Assembly (NCBI GenBank): GCA_020355945.1
Contig: CP070627.1
Coordinates: forward strand, 8,217,178 to 8,246,197
Source: Candidatus Aminicenantota bacterium
GTDB taxonomy: Bacteria > Acidobacteriota > Aminicenantia > UBA2199
Direction of reading: 5' to 3'
Length of the DNA: 29,020 nucleotides
Shown here: positions 13,481 through 22,156 of the stretch, piece after piece
Position numbering within the stretch: the stretch's first letter is position 1
Layout of the letters: the number at the start of each line of letters is the position of its first letter
Notes under the pieces: model-generated
Told to the model about the DNA's origin: nothing
The model's database searches: none
What the model saw: only the letters and a program-made list of their open reading frames with translations
Program-made: the position numbers and the translations under genes

Positions 13481-14923
13481 ATGAGAAGACAGGAACGTTT
13501 TGTTATTATTTGTTTTTTATCCTTATTATATGTATGGGGGTGCGGTCAACTGGGGGCACAGGCACAGGGAAAGGGAAAAGACAGGGTATGGAAATACCAA
13601 CCGGAAAAGGTAAAAGTTAACGATCATTTATCCTTCATCTTTCAGCAGGATTTATCGTCAACGCTCACGGTTATTCACATTCTCATCAAAGGAGGAAAAC
13701 GAGGGGTGCCGGTTTCGCAGCGGGGACTGGCACATATTACCACCCGGCTGGCAGTGGAAATGTCCACCCTGGATAGTCTCAGGCAGTTGATGCAGTTGGG
13801 AACTGCAATTTTTTATCATGTTGAAGGTGATTATGTCACTATTTCTATTAGAAGCTTATCCGATAATCTTGAAGAAACGCTTAAAATTATTACCAGGGCC
13901 ATGAAGAAACCGCTGTTTTCCGGGCTGCGCATCAATAACACCAAACAATACCTGGCGCATCTCCAGAAAGGAGAAGAGGACTCACCGGAACAACTCATGG
14001 AATTGACCTTTTTTAACACATTTTTTACTTCCTCTTCCTATGCAGGTTCCATATATGGAACCCCTGATTCCCTCAAACATATTAAAAAAAAAGACATCCT
14101 TCATTTTTATAGACGGTTCTTTAATCATGCCAATATGATTATTTCAGTATCTACGGATTTATCAAAATCGGAGATGATTCCGGTCATCACTAAATATTTC
14201 GATTCATTTCCACCGGGAGAACCCCAGGGTTTCGAATCGATCCAGGCATCTGTGCCGGAGAAAAAAGAAATATTTTTAAAAAAAGACAATCAACAGGTGC
14301 TTATTTCTTTTGGTGCATTGGCCCCGGGGATGAGTGGCAAGAATTTTGCTTTGATTTATATGTTGGAGAATTTACTGGGTAAGGGGATCGGCTGCAAACT
14401 CTGGCCTTTGCGAGCCAAAAAGGAGCTGGCTTACAGTTTAAAAACCCACTTTATCCAACTGGAAGACGCGGGACTTTTAACCATTTTTTTAAAAGCAGGG
14501 ATCAGCAAAAAAGCAGAAGCCCGAAAAGCATTGAAAGACCTGATTGTTGACCTTTACAACCGCGGTATCACCGGGGAAGACCTGTCTATCGCCAAAGTAC
14601 GTTCCCGGGCCGATTTTTTGAGGGATAGTGAAACCAAGGAAAGACGGACCCACTGGTTAGCCTATTTTGAGGCATTGGGGGTGGGGTTTGATTTTTTAGA
14701 AGCTTTTTTCTCCCACCTGGACCAGGTAACCCTTGAGGATTTTAACGCTTATCTTAAAAAGGTTTTAAACCCGGATCAACTGGTGGAAGTAATCATTGGC
14801 CCGGAATACGACGAAGCCGAAGACGAAACCGATTCTTCAACCACTGGAGGGGGTATTGGCAAAGAGATAAAAAACTTACTGCCTTTTCCGGATTCGGATT
14901 CCACCCAAACTTTCCCATGGTGA
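13481..14923 (+). CDS. M16 family protein, non-catalytic partner
   Basis: The 480-residue product aligns with M16B proteins but the zinc motif is changed: RGLAHITTRL at 81-90 replaces HxxEH, losing one ligand and the catalytic glutamate. The substrate-clamping pattern of the partner subunit is kept (LWPLRAKKELAYSLKTHF). The N-terminus is hydrophobic with a cysteine (YVWGCG, C21), so it may be a lipoprotein, although the W at -2 is not typical of a lipobox. It follows the catalytic gene by 12 bp. The last 40 or so residues (EYDEAEDETDSSTTGGG onward) lie beyond the family core and are encoded on DNA that is also the 3' end of the kinase gene on the other strand. Confidence 0.9.
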   Translation: MRRQERFVIICFLSLLYVWGCGQLGAQAQGKGKDRVWKYQPEKVKVNDHLSFIFQQDLSSTLTVIHILIKGGKRGVPVSQRGLAHITTRLAVEMSTLDSLRQLMQLGTAIFYHVEGDYVTISIRSLSDNLEETLKIITRAMKKPLFSGLRINNTKQYLAHLQKGEEDSPEQLMELTFFNTFFTSSSYAGSIYGTPDSLKHIKKKDILHFYRRFFNHANMIISVSTDLSKSEMIPVITKYFDSFPPGEPQGFESIQASVPEKKEIFLKKDNQQVLISFGALAPGMSGKNFALIYMLENLLGKGIGCKLWPLRAKKELAYSLKTHFIQLEDAGLLTIFLKAGISKKAEARKALKDLIVDLYNRGITGEDLSIAKVRSRADFLRDSETKERRTHWLAYFEALGVGFDFLEAFFSHLDQVTLEDFNAYLKKVLNPDQLVEVIIGPEYDEAEDETDSSTTGGGIGKEIKNLLPFPDSDSTQTFPW

Positions 14924-16353
14924 CGGACAATGATTTTATTTACAATGGTTAATCCTAAGCCCTCTCCCACAGTAGCGTCAGGATTTAGCCGCTGGAATAT
15001 TTCAAATACTTTTTTATGGTACTCCCGGGGGATGCCGACGCCGTTATCTTCCACACAGTAGACCACATACCTTGCATTCCCATCGATTTTTATTGTCTCT
15101 CCGGTGATTTTTATTTCACCCGGTCGTTGGGGGTCCAGGTATTTCAGGGCATTATTTAAAAGATTTGAAAACACCTGGTTAACCTGTAATTCAATACCAA
15201 AACAGGAGGGCAATTCTCCCACCTGGAGGTTTACTCCGGCTTCTTTTAGTTGATACTCAAAGGCATTGGTAATTTCAGAAATGAGGCGATTCATATCGAT
15301 CATCTCAAACGTAGAATCCATTCGAGTCAGCCGGGAAAGTTTCAGCAGTCCTGAAAGCAGGACATCCATTTTGAAGGTGCTGGATTGGATGTATTTCAAT
15401 GAGTCAAAAATGTCTTCAAGTATGAGGGAAAACTTCTTTTTTATGTTTGCCGGGACCGTATCAATTTTATTAATGAGCGTTTGAAGTTCTTTGAGGGTGT
15501 ACCCCAGTTCCTGGCTAAAGCCCTGGAGATTTACCAGGGGAGACCGTAAATCATGGGAGGTGACATAGATGACTTGTTCCAGTTCATAATTTTTCTCTTC
15601 CAATTGCATCATTAATCGCTGCTGTTCGGCTTCAGCCTTATCCCTTTTCTTTTCCCAAACCTGGATTTGTTCCAGCATATTGTTAAAACCATCGTATAGT
15701 ATCCCGATCTCATCCTCTCCCTCTTTTTGAACCCGGAGGGAGTAATCGGGCCTATTGGATATTTGTCCGGTGACTTTGGCCAGCTTTAAAATGGGCTGCG
15801 AGATCAGTCCTTGAAATCGAAGTGCCAGTAGGTAAGATAGAACAATTAACCCTATCATCACCAGCACCAGGGAGGTGATCCGGTTACGGGTACTCTCTGC
15901 TAATAATGCAGTGGAGATGGTCAAGTAAATGGTGCCAATTTTTTTGTCGTGATAAGAAATAGGGAGGGACACGTGCAATTGATTGTTTTCAAATTTGTGG
16001 AATCTTTCTGCCGGTACCAGGGGAGGGGTTGATGGTTGATCTTCATTTTTATTATAGTATGCATACAATTGACCCTGGTTATCGTAAACATATCCATTTT
16101 CAATGTGGGGTATGGTACGTAATTTTTTCATGATATCTTTGACACCATCTTTAGCACCAAAGGACAACGGCGATACACAAACTTCCCCCACCAGGTCGGC
16201 ATACAACTGGGTATCGTTCACCAGGTTTTTTCTCAACTGGATGACATCATTGATGATAATAAAAGTGAATCCCAACACAATAGAGGGTATCGTGACCCAC
16301 AGCACAATCACAATCAGCTTGTGTTTAATGGATAGATTCTTTATCAGGCTCAT
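14776..16353 (-). CDS. Membrane sensor histidine kinase (CHASE8-like, HAMP, HisKA, HATPase)
   Basis: A 525-residue kinase. Membrane segments at about 12-35 and 161-180 enclose a periplasmic region resembling CHASE8 (YADLVGEVCVSPLSFGAKDG, GYVYDNQGQLYAYY). A HAMP region (to about 235), a coiled coil, and a HisKA domain with H267 in VTSHDLRSPL follow. The ATPase domain has the N box NQVFSNLLNNALKY, G1 DNGVGIP and G2 GEGLGLTIVN. The start at 16353 has no clear ribosome site and lies 17 bp after the stop of a YfiR remnant, suggesting past or present translational coupling. It is the last gene of the minus-strand signalling cluster and overlaps the M16 gene tail-to-tail by 148 bp. The response regulator at 17171 is its likely partner. 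Confidence 0.93.
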   Translation of the reverse strand: MSLIKNLSIKHKLIVIVLWVTIPSIVLGFTFIIINDVIQLRKNLVNDTQLYADLVGEVCVSPLSFGAKDGVKDIMKKLRTIPHIENGYVYDNQGQLYAYYNKNEDQPSTPPLVPAERFHKFENNQLHVSLPISYHDKKIGTIYLTISTALLAESTRNRITSLVLVMIGLIVLSYLLALRFQGLISQPILKLAKVTGQISNRPDYSLRVQKEGEDEIGILYDGFNNMLEQIQVWEKKRDKAEAEQQRLMMQLEEKNYELEQVIYVTSHDLRSPLVNLQGFSQELGYTLKELQTLINKIDTVPANIKKKFSLILEDIFDSLKYIQSSTFKMDVLLSGLLKLSRLTRMDSTFEMIDMNRLISEITNAFEYQLKEAGVNLQVGELPSCFGIELQVNQVFSNLLNNALKYLDPQRPGEIKITGETIKIDGNARYVVYCVEDNGVGIPREYHKKVFEIFQRLNPDATVGEGLGLTIVNKIIVRHHGKVWVESESGKGSKFFISLPIPPPVVEESVSSSASSYSGPMITSTS

Positions 16354-16370
16354 GGTTGAATCCGGATGTT

Positions 16371-16491
16371 TTAAAGGGATACCTTAGGTCTGGCCATTTT
16401 CAGCAAATGATAACTAATGGCAAAACCCGAGGCCCGGGCCGCTTTTTCATTGACCTCAAAACAAAGCACCACTTTTTCTTGCCTCCTTATA
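16371..16491 (-). pseudogene. C-terminal remnant of a second YfiR (DUF4154) gene
   Basis: The minus-strand frame directly after the YfiR stop codon reads VVLCFEVNEKAARASGFAIS then YHLLKMARPKVSL before TAA at 16371-16373. This matches the C-terminus of the intact neighbour (VRFEVNQKAVEKSGLVAS, HHLLKAAERVI) residue for residue over about 30 positions. No start or N-terminal part exists; the matching region begins where the intact gene ends. A tandem duplicate has therefore been lost except for its tail. Confidence 0.75.
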
Positions 16492-17160
16492 CTACTGGCT
16501 TCCTGGTATTTCCTCTTTTTTTGTGGGCACTATCACTCTTTCCGCGGCTTTCAAGAGATGATGACTGGCCACCAGGCCGGATTTCTCAACTGCCTTTTGA
16601 TTCACTTCAAAACGTACTTTTTGATGCCGGATAATGAAATTAATATGAATGCCCCTGTCGGCAAAACCTTCCGTATCACCGATGGTAAGTATGGGGCTGT
16701 TTTCAATCTCAGCAATGATTCTGGGGAGCCGGATTCTTGCGGATCGCGAGATGAAGAGAAGATTACAGGGGGGAATGTTGTCTTTATCCGAAACCTCCCG
16801 GATTTTCACTTCCTTGTCTTTTATCAATTGACTGTCATTAACATAAAACTTTAATATTTCTTTTGTGAGGGGAGTGTTACCTATAATCCCAATGGTAAAG
16901 GGTTTGGAAGTATCATCCACATCCAAATTTTTCGGCCATTCAATAAACATGGCAATGGTTTGAATTAAAGTGGCTTTTACCTGGAATTCATGGAAGGTCT
17001 CTTGAGAGGTTCTTGTGGTTTGGGGAGCTGTGAATAAATCGAGGGGCGCCAGGATAAGTAGTAAAATAATAATGCAGAGATTCCAGCCAGCGAATATTCT
17101 CAATCTGCCTCCCGGTTCAAGTACCTGGTTCTTTGTCTGTTTCGTATTTAAGCGTTTCAT
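16492..17160 (-). CDS. YfiR family (DUF4154) periplasmic protein
   Basis: A 222-residue protein with an N-terminal signal or anchor (about 24-45, CIIILLLILAPLDLFTA). The rest matches DUF4154: FQVKATLIQTIAMFIEWP, FTIGIIGNTPL, CNLLFISRSARIRLPRII, ILTIGDTEGFADRGIHINF and VRFEVNQKAVEKSGL. In Pseudomonas YfiR is a periplasmic repressor of a diguanylate cyclase; no GGDEF protein is encoded here. In other bacteria DUF4154 genes sit beside sensor kinases and TonB-type receptors, as here, so a role as a periplasmic ligand or redox sensor for the adjacent kinases is inferred. It lies 10 bp after the response regulator gene. Confidence 0.88.
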   Translation of the reverse strand: MKRLNTKQTKNQVLEPGGRLRIFAGWNLCIIILLLILAPLDLFTAPQTTRTSQETFHEFQVKATLIQTIAMFIEWPKNLDVDDTSKPFTIGIIGNTPLTKEILKFYVNDSQLIKDKEVKIREVSDKDNIPPCNLLFISRSARIRLPRIIAEIENSPILTIGDTEGFADRGIHINFIIRHQKVRFEVNQKAVEKSGLVASHHLLKAAERVIVPTKKEEIPGSQ

Positions 17161-17170
17161 TTGTCATATT

Positions 17171-17653
17171 TCATTTATCTTTTGATTTAGTGCTGCCTTC
17201 ACGTTTATTATTTTTTATGAAGGGCACTTCGATCACTTTAAGAAAGAGTGCCAATTTCCGGATCGATTCCACAAATCGATCGTATTTAACGGGTTTTGTG
17301 ATATAGGTGCTGCAGCCGAGATAGTGACATTTTTCGATATCCATGGGGTCATCGGTGGTGGAGAGAATAATAACCGGGATTTTTTTGAGTTCAGGGTGCG
17401 CTTTTAAGCGACGCAGCACCTCCACTCCATCCACTTTGGGCATACGGATATCCAACAACAAGAGGTAAGAATCAGGGGTTTTCTGAGGCCCAGGATTGGT
17501 CTTGTTGAGGTTAAAGAGGAAATCCAGTACTTCCTGGCCATCCTTGAAATGAATGATGGGATTGAATATTCCCGAGCGTCTGAGATTTTTCCGTATGAGG
17601 TTGACATGTCCCGGGTCATCATCCGCAATCAAAATATTTACGTCTGTTTTCAT
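17171..17653 (-). CDS. Single-domain response regulator (Rcp1-like)
   Basis: A 160-residue CheY-type receiver without an output domain. The acidic pocket DDD (11-13), phosphoacceptor D68 in LLLLDIRMP, T99/T100 in VIILSTTDD and K120 in TYITKPV are all present. The insert between the second helix and D68 (NLNKTNPGPQKTPDSY) is typical of Rcp1-like regulators that serve phytochrome-style kinases. The ATG follows the hybrid-kinase stop by 2 bp, so translation is probably coupled. The C-terminus is basic and lysine-rich. It may shuttle phosphate between the two kinases. Confidence 0.95.
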   Translation of the reverse strand: MKTDVNILIADDDPGHVNLIRKNLRRSGIFNPIIHFKDGQEVLDFLFNLNKTNPGPQKTPDSYLLLLDIRMPKVDGVEVLRRLKAHPELKKIPVIILSTTDDPMDIEKCHYLGCSTYITKPVKYDRFVESIRKLALFLKVIEVPFIKNNKREGSTKSKDK

Positions 17654-17655
17654 AC

Positions 17656-19647
17656 TCAGGGTCCCTCTGTCTCCCTGTTTATTATTTCGGCGTTCAACAC
17701 CTGTTTGACATTTTTAAGTAAATCCACCAGGGAATAAGGTTTCTGTAAAAAGGGGAAGCTTTTTTTTAGTACCTCTGCCAGGTGGGCGCGCTGATCCGCA
17801 TAACCACTGGTGAGTAAGACTTTCATCCCCGGTTTGATGGCCCGGATATCGTCAGCCAGTTGGATACCGCTTTTATCCGGTAATACGATATCACTGATCA
17901 GCAGGTGAAAATTCCCTTTTTTTCTCTTAAAGATTTCCCGGGCTTCCCTGGCAGTGACGGCTTCCACCACTTTATATCCATAATCGCGAAGTGCTTTGGC
18001 TGAAATTTCCCGTACACCCGCCTCATCTTCTACCAATAAAATTCTCTCACTATTCCCAACAAATTCCATTAATGAGAATTCTTTTTCAATGTCTTCTTTT
18101 GCGTTAGCGGATAAAGCAGGAAAATAAATGTTGAAGATTGATCCCTTATCTGCTTCGCTGAGAACCTGGATCCATCCGTTGTGCTGTTTAACAATACCAT
18201 AAACCACTGAAAGCCCCAACCCGGTTCCGTTGGTTTTAGTGGTGAAGAAGGGTTCAAAGATTTGCGGGAAAATTTTTTTATCGATACCTTCCCCTGAATC
18301 GCAAATGGACAGGTTTACAAAACGTCCGGGTCTTGAGTCGGGTAGGGTACTGTCCTGTTCCTTTACTACTTTGTTTGCGGTTTTTATTGTCAAGGTGCCG
18401 CCGTTGGGCATAGCATCCACTGCATTAACCGTCAGGTTTAAAATAATCTGCTCCAACTGGCTGGCATCGGCTTTTATTTTACTCAGCCGCGGGTCCAGTT
18501 GGGAAATGAGATGGATATCCTCTCCGATAATTCGTTCCAGCATTCTTTCCATACCTCTTACTACCTGGTTCAGGTTCAATATTTTGGGTTTCAATACTTG
18601 CTTTCGGCTGAAAGCCAGGAGTTGTTGGGTAAGGGAAGCGGCTCGTTTACCTGCTCGTTTTATCTCTTCGATGCCCTCTCGAAACGGGTTGTCAGGTTTC
18701 ATTTTCCCCAGTATCAACTCCGAGTACCCCATAATGGCAGTGAGCAAGTTATTGAAATCATGCGCCACTCCTCCGGCCAGCTTGCCAATCGCTTCCATCT
18801 TCTGGGCCTGACGTAATTGCTCCTCCAGGGTCTTGCGTCGGGTAATATCCCGGGATATGCAGAGAATAGCGGATTTTCCCTCCAGGTCAATCAAGTGGGA
18901 ATTGTTCTCCACACAGATTTCTATCCCATGTTTGGTCATTTGAATCGCTTCATAAAGGCGATGTTGTTTTTTGACAAGGTTATCTTTGGGATTAAATTCC
19001 ACATCTATCGTTTCAATGGGTATTTCAATATTCTTCAGGGACATCTCCAGTAATTCTTCCCTGGTATACCCTAACCGCTGGCAGGCAATATCATTCACTT
19101 CTATAAAATTGCCGGGTTTGTTGTCTTCTATTTCCTGGACGAATATGGCGTCGGTTCCACTGTTAAACAGCATCCTAAAACGGTCTTCACTTTCTTGTAA
19201 GGCTTTACTTACCCGGGATAATTTTTTTTCCGTTAATACCTGGGTAGAAATTTGTCCCATTACCTGGGGCAGCACTTCCAGCAGTGATTGATCTTTTACC
19301 AGGTAGTCCTTGGCGCCCAATTTCATCATTTCTACTGCTATCCGCTCATCTCCATGTCCGGTGATAACCACAAAAGGGATGATGTATCCTCGTTCATTTA
19401 AGAACTCGATAAGCTCTCTGCCGTTCATATCCGGGAGTTTGTAGTCCAGTAAAAGAATGATGCTGCCCTCGGGTTTGGACATTAATTGTTTAATCGCATC
19501 TTTACCATTGCCCACCGCATCTACCTGGAATCTTTCTCTTTCCAACCGTTTTTGTATCAGCCGACGCAGACCTTCGTTATCTTCAACCACGAGAATGCTT
19601 AACTCGTCGCTGGTTTTATCTTCCGGTCTATTTTTTGCCAGTTTCAT
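17656..19647 (-). CDS. Hybrid sensor histidine kinase, REC-PAS-HisKA-HATPase-REC
   Basis: A 663-residue soluble hybrid kinase without membrane segments. The order is an N-terminal receiver (about 16-135, D68 in LLLDYKLPD), a PAS domain (about 150-270, ending CISRDITRRK), HisKA with H296 in GGVAHDFNNLL, HATPase with NLTVNAVDAMP, DSGEGID and GTGLGLSVV, and a C-terminal receiver (about 534-655, D586 in LLISDIVLPD). The N-terminal receiver suggests that it takes phosphate from another kinase, perhaps the membrane kinase at the end of this cluster. A ribosome site AAGGAG lies 11 nt before the ATG, and a 16-codon frame overlaps the start by ATGA. Confidence 0.95.
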   Translation of the reverse strand: MKLAKNRPEDKTSDELSILVVEDNEGLRRLIQKRLERERFQVDAVGNGKDAIKQLMSKPEGSIILLLDYKLPDMNGRELIEFLNERGYIIPFVVITGHGDERIAVEMMKLGAKDYLVKDQSLLEVLPQVMGQISTQVLTEKKLSRVSKALQESEDRFRMLFNSGTDAIFVQEIEDNKPGNFIEVNDIACQRLGYTREELLEMSLKNIEIPIETIDVEFNPKDNLVKKQHRLYEAIQMTKHGIEICVENNSHLIDLEGKSAILCISRDITRRKTLEEQLRQAQKMEAIGKLAGGVAHDFNNLLTAIMGYSELILGKMKPDNPFREGIEEIKRAGKRAASLTQQLLAFSRKQVLKPKILNLNQVVRGMERMLERIIGEDIHLISQLDPRLSKIKADASQLEQIILNLTVNAVDAMPNGGTLTIKTANKVVKEQDSTLPDSRPGRFVNLSICDSGEGIDKKIFPQIFEPFFTTKTNGTGLGLSVVYGIVKQHNGWIQVLSEADKGSIFNIYFPALSANAKEDIEKEFSLMEFVGNSERILLVEDEAGVREISAKALRDYGYKVVEAVTAREAREIFKRKKGNFHLLISDIVLPDKSGIQLADDIRAIKPGMKVLLTSGYADQRAHLAEVLKKSFPFLQKPYSLVDLLKNVKQVLNAEIINRETEGP

Positions 19648-19694
19648 GAAATTCCGGTCTCCTTTGATGAATCGGCGGTTTTAGCGGTTCGCAT
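19644..19694 (-). CDS. Possible 16-codon leader ORF coupled to the hybrid kinase
   Basis: The minus strand reads MRTAKTADSSKETGIS and stops at a TGA that overlaps the kinase ATG (ATGA). AGGAGG at 19710-19715 lies 15 nt upstream of its ATG, which is farther than ideal. It could couple translation across the 82-bp gap after the outer-membrane gene, or it could be chance. Confidence 0.25.
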   Translation of the reverse strand: MRTAKTADSSKETGIS

Positions 19695-19729
19695 TGGTAA
19701 TTCTTTTGACCTCCTGCTTTTTCGGTTAT

Positions 19730-22141
19730 TTAGAGTTTCCAGGTCAGGGTAAGACGGATACTCCTGGGAATTTGCAGTTCAACAGCATCCCGCGTACCAC
19801 CGGAAAATACGTATTCGGAGAGTTCGCCGCCAAAATCAAGAACATTGAAGAACGAAAGGCCAATTACCGCATCGCGGTTAAAGAGTTTAAAATGGTAACT
19901 CAGTTTCACACTGACATCGGCAAGATAGTCTTCCCTGGGACCGCCTTTGACTCCTTTTTCATTTTCAGCTTTAATGGTTGAATAATAAATGACCCACTGG
20001 TTATATCGGGATAACCTGTTAAAAAAAGCAAAGGGATTGCCATCCCTATACTTCAGGCTGACAGCCAGGAAAAGTTTTTTGATAAGGTAATAACCAAAAT
20101 AACTTTTGGCCACAAATCCCCGGTCCCCATCTAACCGGCCAAAACTGTTGATCCGGGAGTTGGGGTTGGCCTGGCTTTCGTCTAATATACCAATATCACT
20201 GGACCCGGAGCCATTTCCCAGGGCGGTATCCCCCATACCGATGTGGGCCAGGAACGAGAAAGAAAAAAACCACTTATGGGCTCGTCTTCCCTGGATGTTT
20301 AAAAGCAGCTGCGCATAAAAGGGGTCTCTTTCATCACCTCCATTGTAAAGGTAATAATCTCTGAAAGGCTTATTAAAAAAATAGATGTCATGATTTTCAT
20401 GCGACTCATAAAAACCGTACTCCCGGTTAAATTTAACCCGGAAATGATTTTTTATGGTTTTATAAATGCCCTTGATATTCAATCGAAAATGCCTGGAGAG
20501 GGGAGTAGAAAGATGCAGTAATAATCGTTCTTTGAGCGGAACGGCTGTATTCTCGTCTACAAAATGGTATCGCCCCCCGGTGTAACCAAAAATATCACCT
20601 TCCTCTCCTGGTTGATAAGAGGTGTCTCCATTGGCGTCATGCCACCAATGCAGGGCTCCGTGCGGCCGCTCACCTTCAAGAAAGAAATTGGTGTTTTCCC
20701 GGATATCATAAGGAAGAATACCGTATGAGAACAGGAACCGGGTTCTCCTGGTTTTAAATAAATGAATACCCATATCAAATGCCGGCGTGAAAAACGTTAA
20801 ATTATTAGACTTGTTATCAAAGGACAACCCATCATAGGCCAGGAATACTTTAGCCAGCAGTGAAACATCTTTTGAAATATCCACCCCGATATTCATGCCC
20901 ACTCTTGCATTCATATTGATGTTCCGATACTTATTTCCCTTATTCCATAATACCACCAGGTAAGGGGTGTTGGCAACAGAGATGGCATTATAATCATGAA
21001 TGGTTTCATCTCCCTCTAACATAGAATAACGTACATCCGCAAAGGTATTTATGGTAATGGGCCGGTTAGCCGATCGAATAATGAGGGGGTATTTCAAATT
21101 CAAATTAATGGTGGCAGCGGAAAACTCCCCTATTTTCAATTCCCCGGTGTCTCCGAAGGGATAAATGCCATCCCCGTCATTATCAATTAAATCTTTTGAA
21201 AAATTGTTTTCATAGGGGGCCAGGTTTTCTTTCTCCAATAGGAATGACAATTTTAGGGCCAATTTTTTCTTTTCCAGGGCAAAGCCGGTTAACAAAGCGT
21301 ATCGTTCTTTTCCTGTGGTTTCCTGGGGGTAACTGCCGATTTCTGCCTGTTGATGGGAACGGTCCAGGTAGTTAAAAATCCCGAAAACATCATAGTACCC
21401 GTTTTTCAAATTTTTCCTGAACCGGGTATTCGTAAGGAATAATTTGCCATCTTCGTTAAAGACGGCGTCAAAGGTATTAAAATCATTGAATTGCCGTTGG
21501 ATATCAAAATAACTGAGTGCCACCGTGAGATGCGAACCGGTAAATTTTTTGCTTAACGTATAGTCCAGGAAGTAATTGGTTTTGATTTTTCTTCGTGAGG
21601 AATACAGTCTGTCCGCACGGGTTTTGGGATGGTCCGGCTGGATCATAAAGGTGAGCCAGTAACCACCCAGATCGGTATAAACAGAAGAAGCCATTACCCT
21701 GGAAAAGCTTTTTTGCGGGATGTCAGATAGGAAATTCATCCCGTAATCGTTGAAAAGTGGGGATTCGCCCTGTAAGCGGTACGAGGTAACGGATGAAAAG
21801 GGTAAAAGTACGGCAGGCGAACCGTCATTCAAGGCCGAATTGATGTTCATACCATTGTAGAACCAATTGAAATGTACAAAAGAATCGCCTTCAAAATAGG
21901 CCCGGGGATTATCGATCAAAGAAAAGCCATTATTTTCTTCAATCAGAAAGGTGGCATCCGGTACGTAATTTTCAATGAAAAAGGGATAAAAATAACCACC
22001 GGGCAGGTGATGGATTAAAAATTGATCGAACATAACAGCTTCCGGGCCGGGGGAATCGGGATTCCCTGTAGAGAAGCCAAAAGAGAATAGCCCCGGTATA
22101 CATAGCAAGAATATAATAAATTTTGATTTTTTTTGGTTCAT
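19730..22141 (-). CDS. TonB-dependent-receptor-like outer membrane beta-barrel protein
   Basis: An 803-residue protein with a signal peptide (about 1-24, FIIFLLCIPGLFSFGFS). Residues about 75-170 look like a receptor plug (FVHFNWFYNGMNINSALNDG, then LPFSSVTSYRLQGESPLFND and YGMNFLSDIPQ). The rest is made of alternating amphipathic strands, with asparagine/aspartate-rich loops such as DNDGDGIYPFGDTGE, and a terminal strand RSIRLTLTWKL typical of outer-membrane barrels. There is no clear TonB box and no N-terminal carboxypeptidase-like domain, so energy coupling is uncertain. It begins 15 bp after the PAP2 gene and is followed by the kinase genes, so the cluster may sense or import an envelope-related ligand. 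The ligand cannot be told. Confidence 0.75.
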   Translation of the reverse strand: MNQKKSKFIIFLLCIPGLFSFGFSTGNPDSPGPEAVMFDQFLIHHLPGGYFYPFFIENYVPDATFLIEENNGFSLIDNPRAYFEGDSFVHFNWFYNGMNINSALNDGSPAVLLPFSSVTSYRLQGESPLFNDYGMNFLSDIPQKSFSRVMASSVYTDLGGYWLTFMIQPDHPKTRADRLYSSRRKIKTNYFLDYTLSKKFTGSHLTVALSYFDIQRQFNDFNTFDAVFNEDGKLFLTNTRFRKNLKNGYYDVFGIFNYLDRSHQQAEIGSYPQETTGKERYALLTGFALEKKKLALKLSFLLEKENLAPYENNFSKDLIDNDGDGIYPFGDTGELKIGEFSAATINLNLKYPLIIRSANRPITINTFADVRYSMLEGDETIHDYNAISVANTPYLVVLWNKGNKYRNINMNARVGMNIGVDISKDVSLLAKVFLAYDGLSFDNKSNNLTFFTPAFDMGIHLFKTRRTRFLFSYGILPYDIRENTNFFLEGERPHGALHWWHDANGDTSYQPGEEGDIFGYTGGRYHFVDENTAVPLKERLLLHLSTPLSRHFRLNIKGIYKTIKNHFRVKFNREYGFYESHENHDIYFFNKPFRDYYLYNGGDERDPFYAQLLLNIQGRRAHKWFFSFSFLAHIGMGDTALGNGSGSSDIGILDESQANPNSRINSFGRLDGDRGFVAKSYFGYYLIKKLFLAVSLKYRDGNPFAFFNRLSRYNQWVIYYSTIKAENEKGVKGGPREDYLADVSVKLSYHFKLFNRDAVIGLSFFNVLDFGGELSEYVFSGGTRDAVELQIPRSIRLTLTWKL

Positions 22142-22156
22142 CCGATTATTCCGTTT

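Noticed and set aside
16356..16854. Plus-strand frames of 92 and 145 codons
   Set aside because: They are antisense to YfiR and its remnant, which explain the sequence better.
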